A stretch of 64,000 nucleotides of DNA from Streptomyces sp. DHE7-1. GTDB lineage: Bacteria > Actinomycetota > Actinomycetes > Streptomycetales > Streptomycetaceae. The stretch lies in the NCBI GenBank assembly GCA_016432725.1, contig JACJDG010000003.1, positions 3,534,001 to 3,598,000 of the forward strand. Direction: 5' to 3'. The notes under the pieces were generated by a model. The model was not told the DNA's origin, searched no databases, and was given only the letters and a program-made list of their open reading frames with translations. Every line of letters starts with the position of its first letter. Position 1 is the first letter of the stretch. Made by a program: the position numbers and the translations under genes. Of this stretch, positions 53,370-62,527 are shown piece by piece.

Positions 53370-53870
53370 TCAGTCGGCCGGGCGCTCGATGAGGTGGCTG
53401 AACGCGTCCAGGTTCCGGGTCGACTCGCCGCGTGACACCCGCCAGGCGTACTCCTTGCGGATCGCCGAGGCGAAGCCCAGCTCAAGGAGGGTGTTGAAGG
53501 CGCCGTCGGCGGCCTCCAGGACCTGTCCGAGGAGGCGGTCGGTCTCCTCGGGCGTGACGGCGGCCAGCGGCAGACGGGCGGTGACGTAGATGTCTCCGAG
53601 CCGGTCCACGGCGTAACTCACGCCGAACAGCTTGAGGTTGCGCTCCAGCAACCAGCGGTGGACGCCCGCCTCGTTCTCGTCGGGCCGCCGGATGACGAAG
53701 GCGTTGAGGGAGAGGGTGTGGCGGCCGACGATGAGGCTGACCGTGGTGGAGAGCTTGCGGGTGCCGGGGAGCTTGACGACGTACGTCCCGGAGTCGGGGC
53801 TCTCCCATTCCAGCTCCGCGTCCTTCAGGACGTCCTCGACGACCCTCGTGGCCTGCTCGGTGTCACCCAT
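53370..53870 (-). CDS. YbjN-domain protein
   Basis: The 166-residue protein of the YbjN fold (type III secretion chaperone-like) has TYVVKLPGTRKLSTTVSLIVG, VHRWLLERNLKLFGVSYAVD, and RLPLAAVTPEETDRLLGQVL. These proteins are widespread in actinobacteria with no settled role. The start overlaps the mshA stop by 8 bases, so translation of the two is probably coupled, a neighbourhood seen in many Streptomyces genomes. Confidence 0.87.
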   Translation of the reverse strand: MGDTEQATRVVEDVLKDAELEWESPDSGTYVVKLPGTRKLSTTVSLIVGRHTLSLNAFVIRRPDENEAGVHRWLLERNLKLFGVSYAVDRLGDIYVTARLPLAAVTPEETDRLLGQVLEAADGAFNTLLELGFASAIRKEYAWRVSRGESTRNLDAFSHLIERPAD

Positions 53871-55198
53871 GCTGGGAGCGTACGCGACGGCGGTGGGACT
53901 GGGTCGCGGCCGTGTACACGTCGGCGGTGGCCGCCGCCGCGGTGTCCCAGCCGAAGCCCAGCGCGTGCCGGGCGGCGGCCGCGCCCATGCTGTCCGTCAG
54001 CGAGGGTGGTCGGCGAAACGGGCCAGCACGCGCGCGTACTCGGCCGGTCGGTGGCCCTGTACGAGGAAGCCGGTGGCGCCGTCGCGCACGGCCACCGGCA
54101 GACCGCCGACCGAGGCGGCCAGCACCGGGGTCCCGGCCGCCTGTGCCTCTATGGCGACCAGCCCGAAGGACTCGCTGTAGGAGGGCATGACCAGCACGGA
54201 GGCCGCCCGGAACCAGTCCGCGAGCTGCTCCTGGCCGACCGGCGGGCGGAACTGCACGACGTCGGCGATGCCCAGGCGGGCGGCCAGCTTCTGCAGGCCC
54301 TCGGGCCTGGCGAGCCCGCTGCCGGAGGGCCCGCCGACGACGGGTACGACGATCCGGGAGCGCAGCTCGGGGCGCTCGTCCAGCAGGGCGGCGACCGCCC
54401 GGAGCAGCACGTCGGGCGCCTTCAGGGGCTGTATGCGGCCCGCGAAGAGGGGGATCAGGGCGTCCTGCGGAAGACCGAGGCGGGCACGGGCTGCGGCACG
54501 GCCGTCGCCGGGACGGAACCGGTCGAGGTTCACGCCGGGGTGGACGACGGCGACCTTGGCGGGGTCCGCCGTGTAGTGCCGGACGAGTTCGCCGGCCTCC
54601 TCCTCGGTGTTGGCGATGAGGCGGTCGGCGGCGGCGACGATCTGGGTCTCGCCGATGACGCGGGCGGCGGGCTCGGGGTGTCGCCGTCGGCCAGATTGGC
54701 GTTCTTGACCTTGGCCATGGTGTGCATGGCGTGCACCAGCGGCACACCCCAGCGCTGGGCGGCGAGCCAGCCGACGTGGCCGGAGAGCCAGTAGTGGGAG
54801 TGGACGAGGTCGTAGTGGCCCGGGCGGTGGCCGGCCCACGCCTGCATCACGCCGTGCGTGAAGGCGCAGAGCTGGGCGGGCAGGTCCTCCTTGGCCAGGC
54901 CCTCGTAGGGACCGGCGTCGACGTGCCGGACGAGGACGCCCGGGGCGAGGTCGACGCGGGGCGGGAGGCCGCCCTCGGTGGCCCGGGTGAAGATCTCGAC
55001 CTCGATGTTGATCGCGGCCAGCCGCTGGGCCAGCTCCACGATGTAGACGTTCATGCCGCCGGCGTCACCGGTTCCGGGCTGGTGCAGCGGCGAGGTGTGC
55101 ACGGAGAGCATGGCGACGCGGCGGGGCCTGCGGTGCAGCCTGAGCCGCGAAGGCGCCGCCGGGGAGCGACGCCCGAGCCTGCCGGCGTACTGGCTCAC
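53863..55198 (-). CDS. mshA: D-inositol-3-phosphate glycosyltransferase MshA, frame broken twice
   Basis: The repaired GT4 enzyme has 445 residues and performs the first step of mycothiol synthesis, joining GlcNAc from UDP-GlcNAc to inositol phosphate. Family segments are MLSVHTSPLHQPGTGDAGGM, LVHSHYWLSGHVGWLAAQRW, PGVNLDRFRPGDGRAAARAR and the GT4 donor site MPSYSESFGLVAIEAQAAGT. The first break near 54677 (CCCC run) parts DGDTP from EPAARVIGETQIVAAADRLI. The second near 54006 (CCC run) parts FADHP from SLTDSMGAAAARHALGFGWD. One C added at each gives a continuous frame. GTG start with GGAGGAA upstream. Confidence 0.93.
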
Positions 55199-55435
55199 GT
55201 GGCGTTCCTCCTCGGTGCGGGCATGCCTGCCGGAGGACAGACCGCGCCCTCCGGGGAGTGCAACAGCCGACGGGTGCCCCGCCATTTCCCGATCACGCGG
55301 CTTTACCGAATCATGACCCAATCTCGCTCAACCGTTCGACACGCGCGCGCGTGAGAACTGTGGAGGCGTACGCGGCGGCCGGTGGCGGGACCGAGCGCGA
55401 GCCGGTCGCCGCCGGGCCCGCTTACTCTCGTAGGC

Positions 55436-56285
55436 ATGACCGCCCGCACCACGCCCCTGCCCCCGCCCGGCTCCGTCCGGGCGGGGCGGCCCCCGTCGTG
55501 GGGAACGTGACGCGCGGGACCACCAACCCCAACCGGCTGCGCCGCATGGACCGCTGGATCGCCGCCACGCACGGCGCCGCGCTGCGCCGCGCGGCGGACC
55601 CGGTGGCGATCGACCTCGGGTACGGGGCCGCGCCCTGGACCGCCGTGGAACTGCTCGGGCGGCTGCGCACCGTGGCACCCCGCGCGCGCGTGGTCGGTGT
55701 CGAGATCGAACCGGCGCGGGTGGCGGCCGCCCGGCCGTACGAGCGGGACGGGCTGGACTTCCGGCACGGCGGCTTCGAGATCCCCGTGCCCGGGCGCCCG
55801 GTGTTGGTGCGGGCCGCCAACGTGCTGCGGCAGTACGACGAGGACCAGGTCGCCGCCGTGTGGCAGCGGCTGTGCGCACGGCTCGCGCCGGCGGAGGGCG
55901 GCTCGCCCGGGGGCTGCTGGTGGAGGGGACCTGCGACGAGATCGGCCGACGGCACGTCTGGGTGGCACTGGGTCCGCAGGGTCCGCGGACGGTGACCTTC
56001 GCGACCCGGCTCGGTTCGCTCCAGCGGCCCTCCGACCTCGCGGAGCGGCTGCCGAAGGCGCTGATCCACCGGAACGTCCCCGGCGAGCCGGTGCACGCCT
56101 TCCTGCGCGACTTCGACCGCGCCTGGGCCGCCGCCGCGCCCTACGCCTCGTACGGTGCCCGCCAGCGCTGGATCCGCGCGGTGCGGGACCTGACCGCCGA
56201 CTGGCCCGTCACGGACTCGGCCGCCCGCTGGCGGCAGGGGGAAGTGACCGTCGCCTGGAGCGCGTTGGCGCCACGCGGCCACTGA
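55436..56285 (+). CDS. class I SAM-dependent methyltransferase, frame broken twice
   Basis: The repaired protein has 283 residues. The SAM motif I is VAIDLGYGAAPWTAVELLGR and motif II VVGVEIEPARVAAA. A central strand VLVRAANVLRQYDEDQVAAV and a C-terminal domain (ALIHRNVPGEPVHAFLRDFD; QRWIRAVRDLTADWPVTDSA) follow. Breaks occur near 55498 (CCCCC run, after AGRPP) and near 55899 (GG run, before LARGLLVEGTCDEIGRRHVW). Each needs one extra base. The target is unknown. It lies divergently from mshA. Confidence 0.75.
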
Positions 56286-56579
56286 ACGCGCGGTCCCGGG
56301 CCGACCGGTGGAGACCGGCGAGGACCGACGAGGGCCGGCGAGGGCCGGCCGGCGGGAACGATCTCGGTGCGTCGTTCGTCACATCGGCGAGAAGATCGTC
56401 GTGACCGGCGCCGCCCGGGGGAGGCGGTCGGAGGGGCGACGGATGACCGGGGTGCGCGCGAGGGTGCGGAGGGCGGGCGGAAACCCGACTTCCCATGACC
56501 TCTGTCGTTTTGCGCGCCGCCGTGGCACGATCCATCGGACGACCGCAAGTTACTGACGGTTAACCAGCTTGGGGACTGT
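56286..56579. other. spacer upstream of the NlpC/P60 gene
   Basis: GC-rich with short direct repeats (CGAGGGCCGG units at 56330-56350), then a more AT-rich stretch at 56510-56570 that is the probable promoter. I looked for a c-di-AMP (ydaO) riboswitch, which precedes some Streptomyces cell-wall hydrolase genes, and could not see the core motifs. Confidence 0.4.
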
Positions 56580-57671
56580 ATGGGGACGGGCAAGCGCGGC
56601 CTGCTCATGGCCGCCGTGACCGTGGTCTGCGCGATGACCGTGCTGGCGGCGCCCGGCACGGCGTTCGCCGCTCCGACACCCACACCGAGCGGGAGCGCGA
56701 CACCGGACGCGTCCCCGAGCCCCACTCCCCCGCCGAACAAGGACCTGGAGAAGGTCCGCGCGAGACTCGACCGCCTCTACCACGACGCGGCCGTGGCGAC
56801 GGACGCCTACAACGCGGCCGAGGAGAAGACGAAGAAGCAGTCCGCCCGGATCGCCGCGCTGACCAAGAAGATCACCGAGGGTCAGGAGAAGCTGGAGCGG
56901 CTCAGGAACCAGGCCGGCGCGTCGGCCCGCGCCCAGTACCGCAACGGCGGGCTGCCGCCCACGGCCCAGTTCCTGCTCAGCGACGACCCGCAGCGGTTCG
57001 TCGACGGCGCCGGGACCGTGCTGAACGGCCAGCGGGCCACGAACAAGCTGCTCGGCGAAATGACCCGCACCCAGCAGGACTTGCGGGACTACGCCGACGA
57101 CGCCTCCGCGCAGTGGAGGAAGCTCGAGGTCCACCGCAAGGCCAAGGCCGCCGCCAAGAAGCGGATCAAGCGGCAGATCTCGGAGGCCGAACTCCTCGAG
57201 GACCGGCTCGAGGAGAAGGAGAAGGAGCGGCTCGCCCAACTGGAGGCGGACGCCGCCGACAAGGCGCAGACCAGGTGGCTGGACACCGGCGTTCTCGACG
57301 ACATCAGGACGAAGGCGTCCAAGCAGGGCCGCGAAGCGGTGGAGTTCGCCACCGCCCAGCTCGGCAAGCCGTACGTGTGGGGCGCCGAGGGCCCCGACTC
57401 CTTCGACTGCTCGGGGCTGACCTCCCAGGCCTGGGCCGACGCCGGCCGGCCCATCCCGCGCACCTCGCAGGAGCAGTGGAAGCAGCTCGAGCACGTCGAC
57501 ATCAAGGACATGCGCCCCGGCGACCTCATCATCTACTTCGACGACGCCAGCCACGTCGCGATGTACGCCGGTGACGGACGGATCGTCCACGCGCCCCGTC
57601 CGGGGCGGACGGTGACCGTCGCGGGCGCCGGCACGATGCCGATCCTGGGCGTCGTACGGCCGGACGCGTGA
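56580..57671 (+). CDS. secreted NlpC/P60 peptidoglycan endopeptidase (RipA-like)
   Basis: The 363-residue protein has a signal peptide (to about FAAP, residue 31), a Pro/Ser/Thr linker, and two long coiled-coil segments (residues 50-225). The C40 catalytic domain is at about 250-363. Catalytic Cys is in DSFDCSGLTSQAW, the His in DDASHVAMYAGDG, and the third polar residue in IVHAPRPG. It cuts between D-Glu and mDAP/LL-DAP in wall peptides. The coiled coil can hold the enzyme inactive as in RipA and related Streptomyces enzymes. Confidence 0.93.
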   Translation: MGTGKRGLLMAAVTVVCAMTVLAAPGTAFAAPTPTPSGSATPDASPSPTPPPNKDLEKVRARLDRLYHDAAVATDAYNAAEEKTKKQSARIAALTKKITEGQEKLERLRNQAGASARAQYRNGGLPPTAQFLLSDDPQRFVDGAGTVLNGQRATNKLLGEMTRTQQDLRDYADDASAQWRKLEVHRKAKAAAKKRIKRQISEAELLEDRLEEKEKERLAQLEADAADKAQTRWLDTGVLDDIRTKASKQGREAVEFATAQLGKPYVWGAEGPDSFDCSGLTSQAWADAGRPIPRTSQEQWKQLEHVDIKDMRPGDLIIYFDDASHVAMYAGDGRIVHAPRPGRTVTVAGAGTMPILGVVRPDA

Positions 57672-57979
57672 CCCAGCTCATGTGACGGCCCGCACGCCGG
57701 GCGCCCCGCGGGCCCTCGCGCCCCTCGCCGCGCCCCGGTCGTGTGACCCACCGCACGGCCAACCCCGCGCAAACCGGGCGATACGTGAGCTTCGTCATCC
57801 CCGCCCCGCGGGCGGGCTGTCCAACTGCGTTACGAATCGCGGCATATGACAGCGGCCTGAGCGCGAGCGACGCGGCTCACACCATTCCATCGGGGTGGGC
57901 AGTACCGCTATGGTCACCCGACGGTGGGTCGAGGTCCCTCGCCCCGCCTGCCCTCGGGGGAGGGAAGGAAAACAGGACG
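57672..57979. other. spacer between the NlpC/P60 and PP2C-type genes
   Basis: About 308 bases. The first half is GC-rich with no gene. The second contains the drop in GC around 57820-57900 that precedes the next gene. No clear operator, hairpin or RNA is seen. Confidence 0.35.
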
Positions 57980-59280
57980 ATGCCCGTACCCGTACCGCGG
58001 CAGAGAGCGATCCCGGCCGTGGAGAGTGGTCAGGCGCAGGCCGTCGCCCAAGGCGGCCCCCTCAAGGAAGAGGCTCACCGCAACGCCACGGCCGGCGCCA
58101 ACAGCGCCACTCTCACCCTGCTGCTGATCGAGGACGATCCGGCAGGTCTGCCGATCGTGCCCGACATGCTGGACTCCTCCGGCAAGCCGGTCCGCGTCCG
58201 CACCGCCCGCAACCTCACCGAGGCCGAGCGGCTGCTCACCGACGACGTCCACTGCATCCTGCTGGACCTGGCGCTCCCGGCGCCCGGCCGGCCGCACGGC
58301 GAGGACGCCGACGAGCTGGCCGTGCTCCGGCACGTGCTCCAGATAGCGCCGCGGCACGCCGTGCTCGCGCTGACCGCCTCCGGCGACGCCGAGCGCGGCG
58401 CCGAGGCCGTGCGCGTGGGCGCCCAGGACTACCTGTTCCGCGACGAGCTGGACGGCCGGCTGCTCAGCCGTGCCATCCGCTACGCGGTGGAGCGCAAGCG
58501 CTCCGACACCGCCGAGCGGCGGCTCGCCGAGGGCAGGCTGCGCGCCCAGGAGAACCGCCGGCTGGAGCGGGGCCTGCTGCCCACGCCCCTGCTGGAGGGC
58601 TCCTCGCTGCGCTTCGCCGCCCGCTACCGGCCGGGGCGCTCCCGCGCCCTGCTCGGCGGTGACTTCTACGACGCCGTACGCACCCCCGACGGCACCGTGC
58701 ACGCCATGATCGGCGACGTCTGCGGCCACGGCCCGGACGAGGCCGCGCTCGGCGTGGAGCTGCGCATCGCCTGGCGCGCGCTGACGCTGGCCGGGCTGTG
58801 CGGGGACGAGCTGCTGGGCACCCTCCAGGAGGTGCTGGAGCACGAGCGCGCGGACGAGGAGATCTTCGCGACGCTGTGCACGGTGGACATCGCCCCCGAC
58901 GGCCGCCGGGCGGGCCTGTGCCTGGCCGGCCACCCGTCGCCGCTGATCGCCCGCCCCGGCCGGGCGCCGAAGCTGCTGCCGTACGAGAACAACGGTCCCG
59001 CCCTGGGTCTGCTGCCCGGTGCCCGCTGGCCCGGATGCAGGTGGAGCTGGGCGCCGAGTGGAGCCTGATGCTCTACACCGACGGTCTGATCGAGGGCCGC
59101 GTCGGCACGGACGGGGAGCGGCTCGGCCAGGACGGCATGGTGGACATGATCCGCCGCCAGCTGGCCGAGGGGCTGCGCGGCGAGAATCTGCTGCGGGCCG
59201 CCGTGAGCGAGGTCCGCGACCTCAACGGCGGCGAGCTGACGGACGACGTCGCGGTGGTCCTGCTGGACCGCACGTCCTGA
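57980..59280 (+). CDS. response-regulator PP2C (RsbU/SpoIIE-type) phosphatase, frame broken once
   Basis: The repaired protein has 433 residues. Residues 1-50 are a flexible tail; a receiver domain follows (TLTLLLIEDDPAGLPIVPDM; CILLDLALPAPG with Asp; ALTASGDAERGAEAVRVGAQ, then DYLF). A coiled-coil linker (SDTAERRLAEGRLRAQENRR) leads into the PPM catalytic domain with LLGGDFYDAVRTPDGTVHAM and IGDVCGHGPDEA. The C-terminal metal site is LMLYTDGLIEGR and ELTDDVAVVLL. The break near 59031 (CCC run, WP/RMQVELG) needs one C. It probably dephosphorylates an anti-sigma antagonist in a partner-switching cascade. Confidence 0.9.
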
Positions 59281-59298
59281 CCGGCCGGCGGCCGGCCG

Positions 59299-59646
59299 TC
59301 AGCGGCCGCCGTTGTACGGACCGTAGGGGCCGTCGCTGCTGCTTCCGCCGCGGCGGCGGCCCCAGCCGCTGCCGCCGGAGACCTGCCTGAGCGCGGGACG
59401 CACGTCGACGATGTAGACGATGCTCGCGATCACACCGGCGATCGGCAGGATGGACAGCAGCGAGAACAGGTAGCTGACCACGAGCGCGATGCCGAGGATG
59501 ATCAGCCAGAAGACCTTGTTCTGCTTGTCGGCCGCGCGGAAGGCGTCCTCGCGCCGGAAGGCGGCGTCGAACAGCCCGAACGCGGCGAGGGCCATCATGA
59601 CGATCTTCAAGATCCCCATGAACCCCGCGAAGCCCAACATCAGCAT
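59299..59646 (-). CDS. DUF2516 membrane protein
   Basis: The 115-residue protein has two or three membrane helices (MLGFAGFMGILKIVMMALAA; VFWLIILGIALVVSYLFSLL; IAGVIASIVYIVDVRPAL). The cytoplasmic loop FRREDAFRAADKQNK holds the family signature. A Gly/Ser/Arg-rich tail ends it. The function is unknown. Upstream start codons exist (to 59712), but ATG 59646 (MLMLGF) starts the first helix. Confidence 0.8.
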   Translation of the reverse strand: MLMLGFAGFMGILKIVMMALAAFGLFDAAFRREDAFRAADKQNKVFWLIILGIALVVSYLFSLLSILPIAGVIASIVYIVDVRPALRQVSGGSGWGRRRGGSSSDGPYGPYNGGR

Positions 59647-59697
59647 GCCGTCCACCGCCTGTTGTCTCCCGATCCGTACGCGGTCACCGTACCCGTA

Positions 59698-59734
59698 GAA
59701 CGGGCCGGGCACCCCAGGGGTGCCCGGCCCGTTC
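59698..59734 (-). terminator. terminator, 18-bp perfect palindrome
   Basis: GAACGGGCCGGGCACCCC and its exact complement are separated by one base, lying 19 bases after the stop of the lysine-rich coiled-coil gene and before the DUF2516 gene. Confidence 0.85.
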
Positions 59735-59752
59735 AGATCCTGCCGGACGTGC

Positions 59753-60397
59753 TCACTTGGCCGGCGGGGTCGTCTTCTTGGCGGTCGGGGTGACCTTGCG
59801 CGGCGCCGGGGCCTTCTTCGCGGCGGAGTCCTTGGCCGCGGGCTCCTTGACGACGGACTCCTTCACCGCCGGCTTCTTCACCGTGGCGGGCTCGGTCCGG
59901 ACCGCGGCCGGCTTCGGCGCCGTCCGGACCTCGCCCGGCTCGGGCTTGCCCTCGACGGCGATGGCCAGGTCCTCGATCTCCTCGGCGGCCTCGCCGCGCC
60001 AGGTCCGCACGGTCTGCTCACCGTGCTCGGCGACCTTCTCGTAGGCCTCGCGCGCCTTGACGGCGTACTCCGCGGCGACGCCGACACCGCGCAGGGCGAG
60101 GTCCTGGGCGTTCTCGCCGAGCTTCTTCAGGTCGACGTCGAGGGTGCCGATGAACTCGTTGACCTTGCTCTGCAGGGTGGTCTGGGCCTCCTTGGCCCGG
60201 CTGGCGGCCCTCTCCTGCACGGCCTTCGGGTCGGTGTTGCGCACCGCGTCGATGCGGGCCGGCGCCTCGGCGCGCAGCTGCTCGACCAGGGCGGGCACCT
60301 TCTTGGCCTGCTGGATCGCGAGGTCGGCGGTCCCGGCGGCGAAGTAGAGCGGCTTCGGGTCGCTGAGGGTCTTGCGCAGGTCGTCGGTGATGGCCAT
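59753..60397 (-). CDS. coiled-coil protein with Lys/Ala/Pro tail, HBHA-like
   Basis: The 214-residue protein starts MAITDDLRKTLSDPKPLYFA, followed by a long helical coiled coil (residues 20-130) and an acidic hinge (RGEAAEEIEDLAIAVEG). The tail has about 15 lysines in (V/A)KK and VKE/AKD units (residues 160-214). This matches mycobacterial heparin-binding haemagglutinin homologues, which in Streptomyces stay in the cytosol or bind DNA/membrane. There is no signal peptide. It is preceded by an XRE regulator on the same strand. Confidence 0.82.
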   Translation of the reverse strand: MAITDDLRKTLSDPKPLYFAAGTADLAIQQAKKVPALVEQLRAEAPARIDAVRNTDPKAVQERAASRAKEAQTTLQSKVNEFIGTLDVDLKKLGENAQDLALRGVGVAAEYAVKAREAYEKVAEHGEQTVRTWRGEAAEEIEDLAIAVEGKPEPGEVRTAPKPAAVRTEPATVKKPAVKESVVKEPAAKDSAAKKAPAPRKVTPTAKKTTPPAK

Positions 60398-60472
60398 GGT
60401 GAGGGTCCTCCCGGATTCGCGTTCGGCTGAGGTTGGTGTGTCCGCGGTCTGGGCGGCCGGGCCCTGGTCCGG

Positions 60473-60958
60473 CTATCCGGCCGTCCGCCGCGGACCGGCA
60501 TCACTGCCGCCGGCCGTGCGGGTGCCGCGTTCGGCGGTGTCGCCCGGGACATCGGTGCCGTGGGTCCGCTCCGCCGCCTCCCCGTCCTCCGCCGCCGGTT
60601 CGCCGACCCCGAATCCGTTCTCCTTGCGGAAGGACTCGTAGATCTGGAGCAGCACCTGCTTCTGCCGCTCGTTGAGCGAGGGATCGGCGAGGATGACGGC
60701 GCGCGTCTCCACCTCGTCCCGGTCCCGTTCGGCGTCGAGGATGCCGGCGCGGACGTACAGCGTCTCGGCGGAGATGCGCAGCGCCTTGGCGACCTGCTGC
60801 AGCACCTCCGCGCTGGGCTTGCGCAGCCCGCGCTCGATCTGGCTCAGGTACGGATTGGACACTCCGGCGGCGTCGGCGAGCTGCCGCAGCGAGAGCTGGG
60901 CGTTTCGCCGCTGCTCGCGCAGGTACTCACCGAGATTGCCGACGTTGAGCGATGCCAT
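60473..60958 (-). CDS. XRE-family helix-turn-helix regulator
   Basis: The 161-residue protein has an N-terminal Cro/C1-type helix-turn-helix (residues 8-70; LREQRRNAQLSLRQLADAAG; NPYLSQIERGLRKPSAEVLQ). A helical domain follows (AILADPSLNERQKQVLLQIYESF in parts) and an acidic disordered tail. A perfect palindrome lies 31 bases upstream of the start, a likely autoregulatory site. The next gene downstream, the coiled-coil HBHA-like protein, is separated by 75 bases and is a likely co-transcribed target. Confidence 0.88.
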   Translation of the reverse strand: MASLNVGNLGEYLREQRRNAQLSLRQLADAAGVSNPYLSQIERGLRKPSAEVLQQVAKALRISAETLYVRAGILDAERDRDEVETRAVILADPSLNERQKQVLLQIYESFRKENGFGVGEPAAEDGEAAERTHGTDVPGDTAERGTRTAGGSDAGPRRTAG

Positions 60959-60988
60959 GGCTCCACCATGCCGCACTTCCGCTAACAA

Positions 60989-61008
60989 TTGCAAGCATCT
61001 GCTTGCAA
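60989..61008. promoter_or_regulatory. candidate operator: TTGCAAGCA-N2-TGCTTGCAA
   Basis: This perfect 9-bp inverted repeat with a two-base spacer is close to the promoter of the XRE gene and 116 bases upstream of the kinase-fold gene on the other strand. It is AT-richer than the DNA around it and has the size of a dimeric helix-turn-helix operator. The XRE protein is the obvious candidate binder. Confidence 0.65.
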
Positions 61009-61123
61009 GAGTGCGCCATGCCACTCGTGGACTTCACCCGGCCGCCGCAGTGCGCCCGGCTCGGGACCACGACCGCCGCGGAAACTCGCTGGCGTCCCGC
61101 TCCCGGGCCGTGAGACTGCCGCG

Positions 61124-62028
61124 GTGACGCTTCACGAGGACGAGATCCCGGTCGACGAGACGCTCATCCGGTCGCTGCTGCGGGCCCAGCGCCCGGAGTG
61201 GGCCGGTCTGCCGTTGTCGCCCGCGGGCGCCGGTTCGGACAACACCATGCACCGGCTGGGCGACGACCTGCTCGTACGGCTGCCGCGGATCGCCGACGGG
61301 CGGTCCGTGCGCAAGGAGCAGGAGTGGCTCCCCGTCTGGCGCCGCTCCTGCCCTGCCGCGTGCCCGAGCCCGTGCACGCCGGGACGCCCACCGAGGCCTT
61401 CCCCGTCGCCTGGTCGGTGCACCGCTGGATCGACGGCGACGAGGCCGGCCCGGACACCGTCCGGGACTGGGCGGCCTTCGGCGCGGACCTGGCCGCGGTG
61501 GTGCGTGAGCTGCACGGCATCGATCTCATGGGGGCGACGCGCGCCGGTGACCTGAGCTGGTACCGCGGCGGCCTTCTCCGGCCCTGCGACGACTGGGTCG
61601 GTACGGCCTTCGAGGACTGCCGGGCCACCGTGGGCTCCGGGCTCGACATCGACACCCTGGAACGGCTGTGGCACGCGGCGCTCGCCCTGCCCGACCCCGC
61701 CGGCCCCCATGTCTGGCTCCACGGCGACCTGAAGCCGACCAACCTGCTGGTCCGGGACGGCCGACTGCACGCGGTCATCGACTTCGGAGCGCTCTCGGTC
61801 GGCTTCCCCGACGCCGAGCACGCTCCCGTGTGGGACCTGCCGCCGCTGGCGCGGCAGGCCTACCGGGACGCCCTGGACCTCGACGACGCGACCTGGGCGC
61901 GCGCCCGCGCCTGGGCGATCGCGGTCGGGGTCAGCGGGATCTCCTACTACTGGCACACCTGGCCCGCCTTCGTCGCCGAGTGCCGGGCCCGGCTCCAGGC
62001 GGTCCTCACCGACACGGCGGCCGGCTGA
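61124..62028 (+). CDS. aminoglycoside phosphotransferase-like kinase, frame broken once
   Basis: The repaired protein has 301 residues. The N-lobe shows SPAGAGSDNTMHRLGDDLLV and VRLPRIADGRSVRKEQEWLP. The C-lobe has the Brenner motif HVWLHGDLKPTNLLVRDGRL with catalytic Asp, then HAVIDFGALSVGFPDAEHA (DFG). The break near 61341 (CCCC run, LP/RLAPLLPCRVPEPVHAGTP) needs one C. Such APH-fold enzymes phosphorylate antibiotics, sugars or choline-like alcohols; resistance is not shown. It overlaps the convergent HAD gene by 23 bases at the end. Confidence 0.85.
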
Positions 62029-62524
62029 GCGTCCGGGCCGGCCGCCGCAGCCAGTCCGCCACGGCGCTGAAGTCGGCCCCGGTCAGGCCGTACCGGTGGT
62101 CGACGCGGTGCAGCAGGGCGGGCGCGGGATGGTGGACGGCGACCCAGGAACGGTCGGCCTCGGTCACCTCGTCGTCGATCCAGACGAAGGGGCGGCCCGC
62201 CGCCCAGGCGACCAGCGGGCGGGTCTTCCAGTGCAGCAGGCCGGGCGGCTCGTCCTCGTCCGGCCACCGCACGACCGGCAGCGCGGGCAGCCCGAGCCAG
62301 GGCGCCAGGCACGTGTTGGCGTCGTCCATCCAGGTCGTCGCCCACACCAGTTCGCAGCCGAGCCCGCCGAGCCGCGCGCCGAGCGCGGGGTCGACGCGGT
62401 TCAGCAGCGGATGGCCGCCCGCGTCCGGCGGACCGGCGAGGCCGCGGTCGTACACCGGGTAGGACAGGTCCGCCGCGCCGAACGGGATCAGCGGCCCGTC
62501 CACGTCGAGGAAGAGAAGCATCAC
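62006..62524 (-). CDS. HAD-like hydrolase (Swiss-Army-knife RNA-repair type)
   Basis: The 172-residue protein begins MMLLFLDVDGPLIPFG, the HAD nucleophile motif DVDG, and continues LVWATTWMDDANTCLAPWLG (motif II-like) and VWIDDEVTEADRSWVAVHHP (acidic motif IV). There is no cap domain. This small type is known in actinobacteria as a HAD domain found in RNA-repair fusions, but it stands alone here, so the substrate is open. Confidence 0.83.
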   Translation of the reverse strand: MMLLFLDVDGPLIPFGAADLSYPVYDRGLAGPPDAGGHPLLNRVDPALGARLGGLGCELVWATTWMDDANTCLAPWLGLPALPVVRWPDEDEPPGLLHWKTRPLVAWAAGRPFVWIDDEVTEADRSWVAVHHPAPALLHRVDHRYGLTGADFSAVADWLRRPARTLSRPPCR

Positions 62525-62527
62525 CGT

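Noticed and set aside
56286..56579. c-di-AMP (ydaO) riboswitch upstream of the NlpC/P60 gene
   Set aside because: The conserved ydaO core could not be found by eye.
61124..62028. Aminoglycoside resistance gene
   Set aside because: The kinase fold is clear, but this family covers many substrates and nothing links it to an antibiotic.
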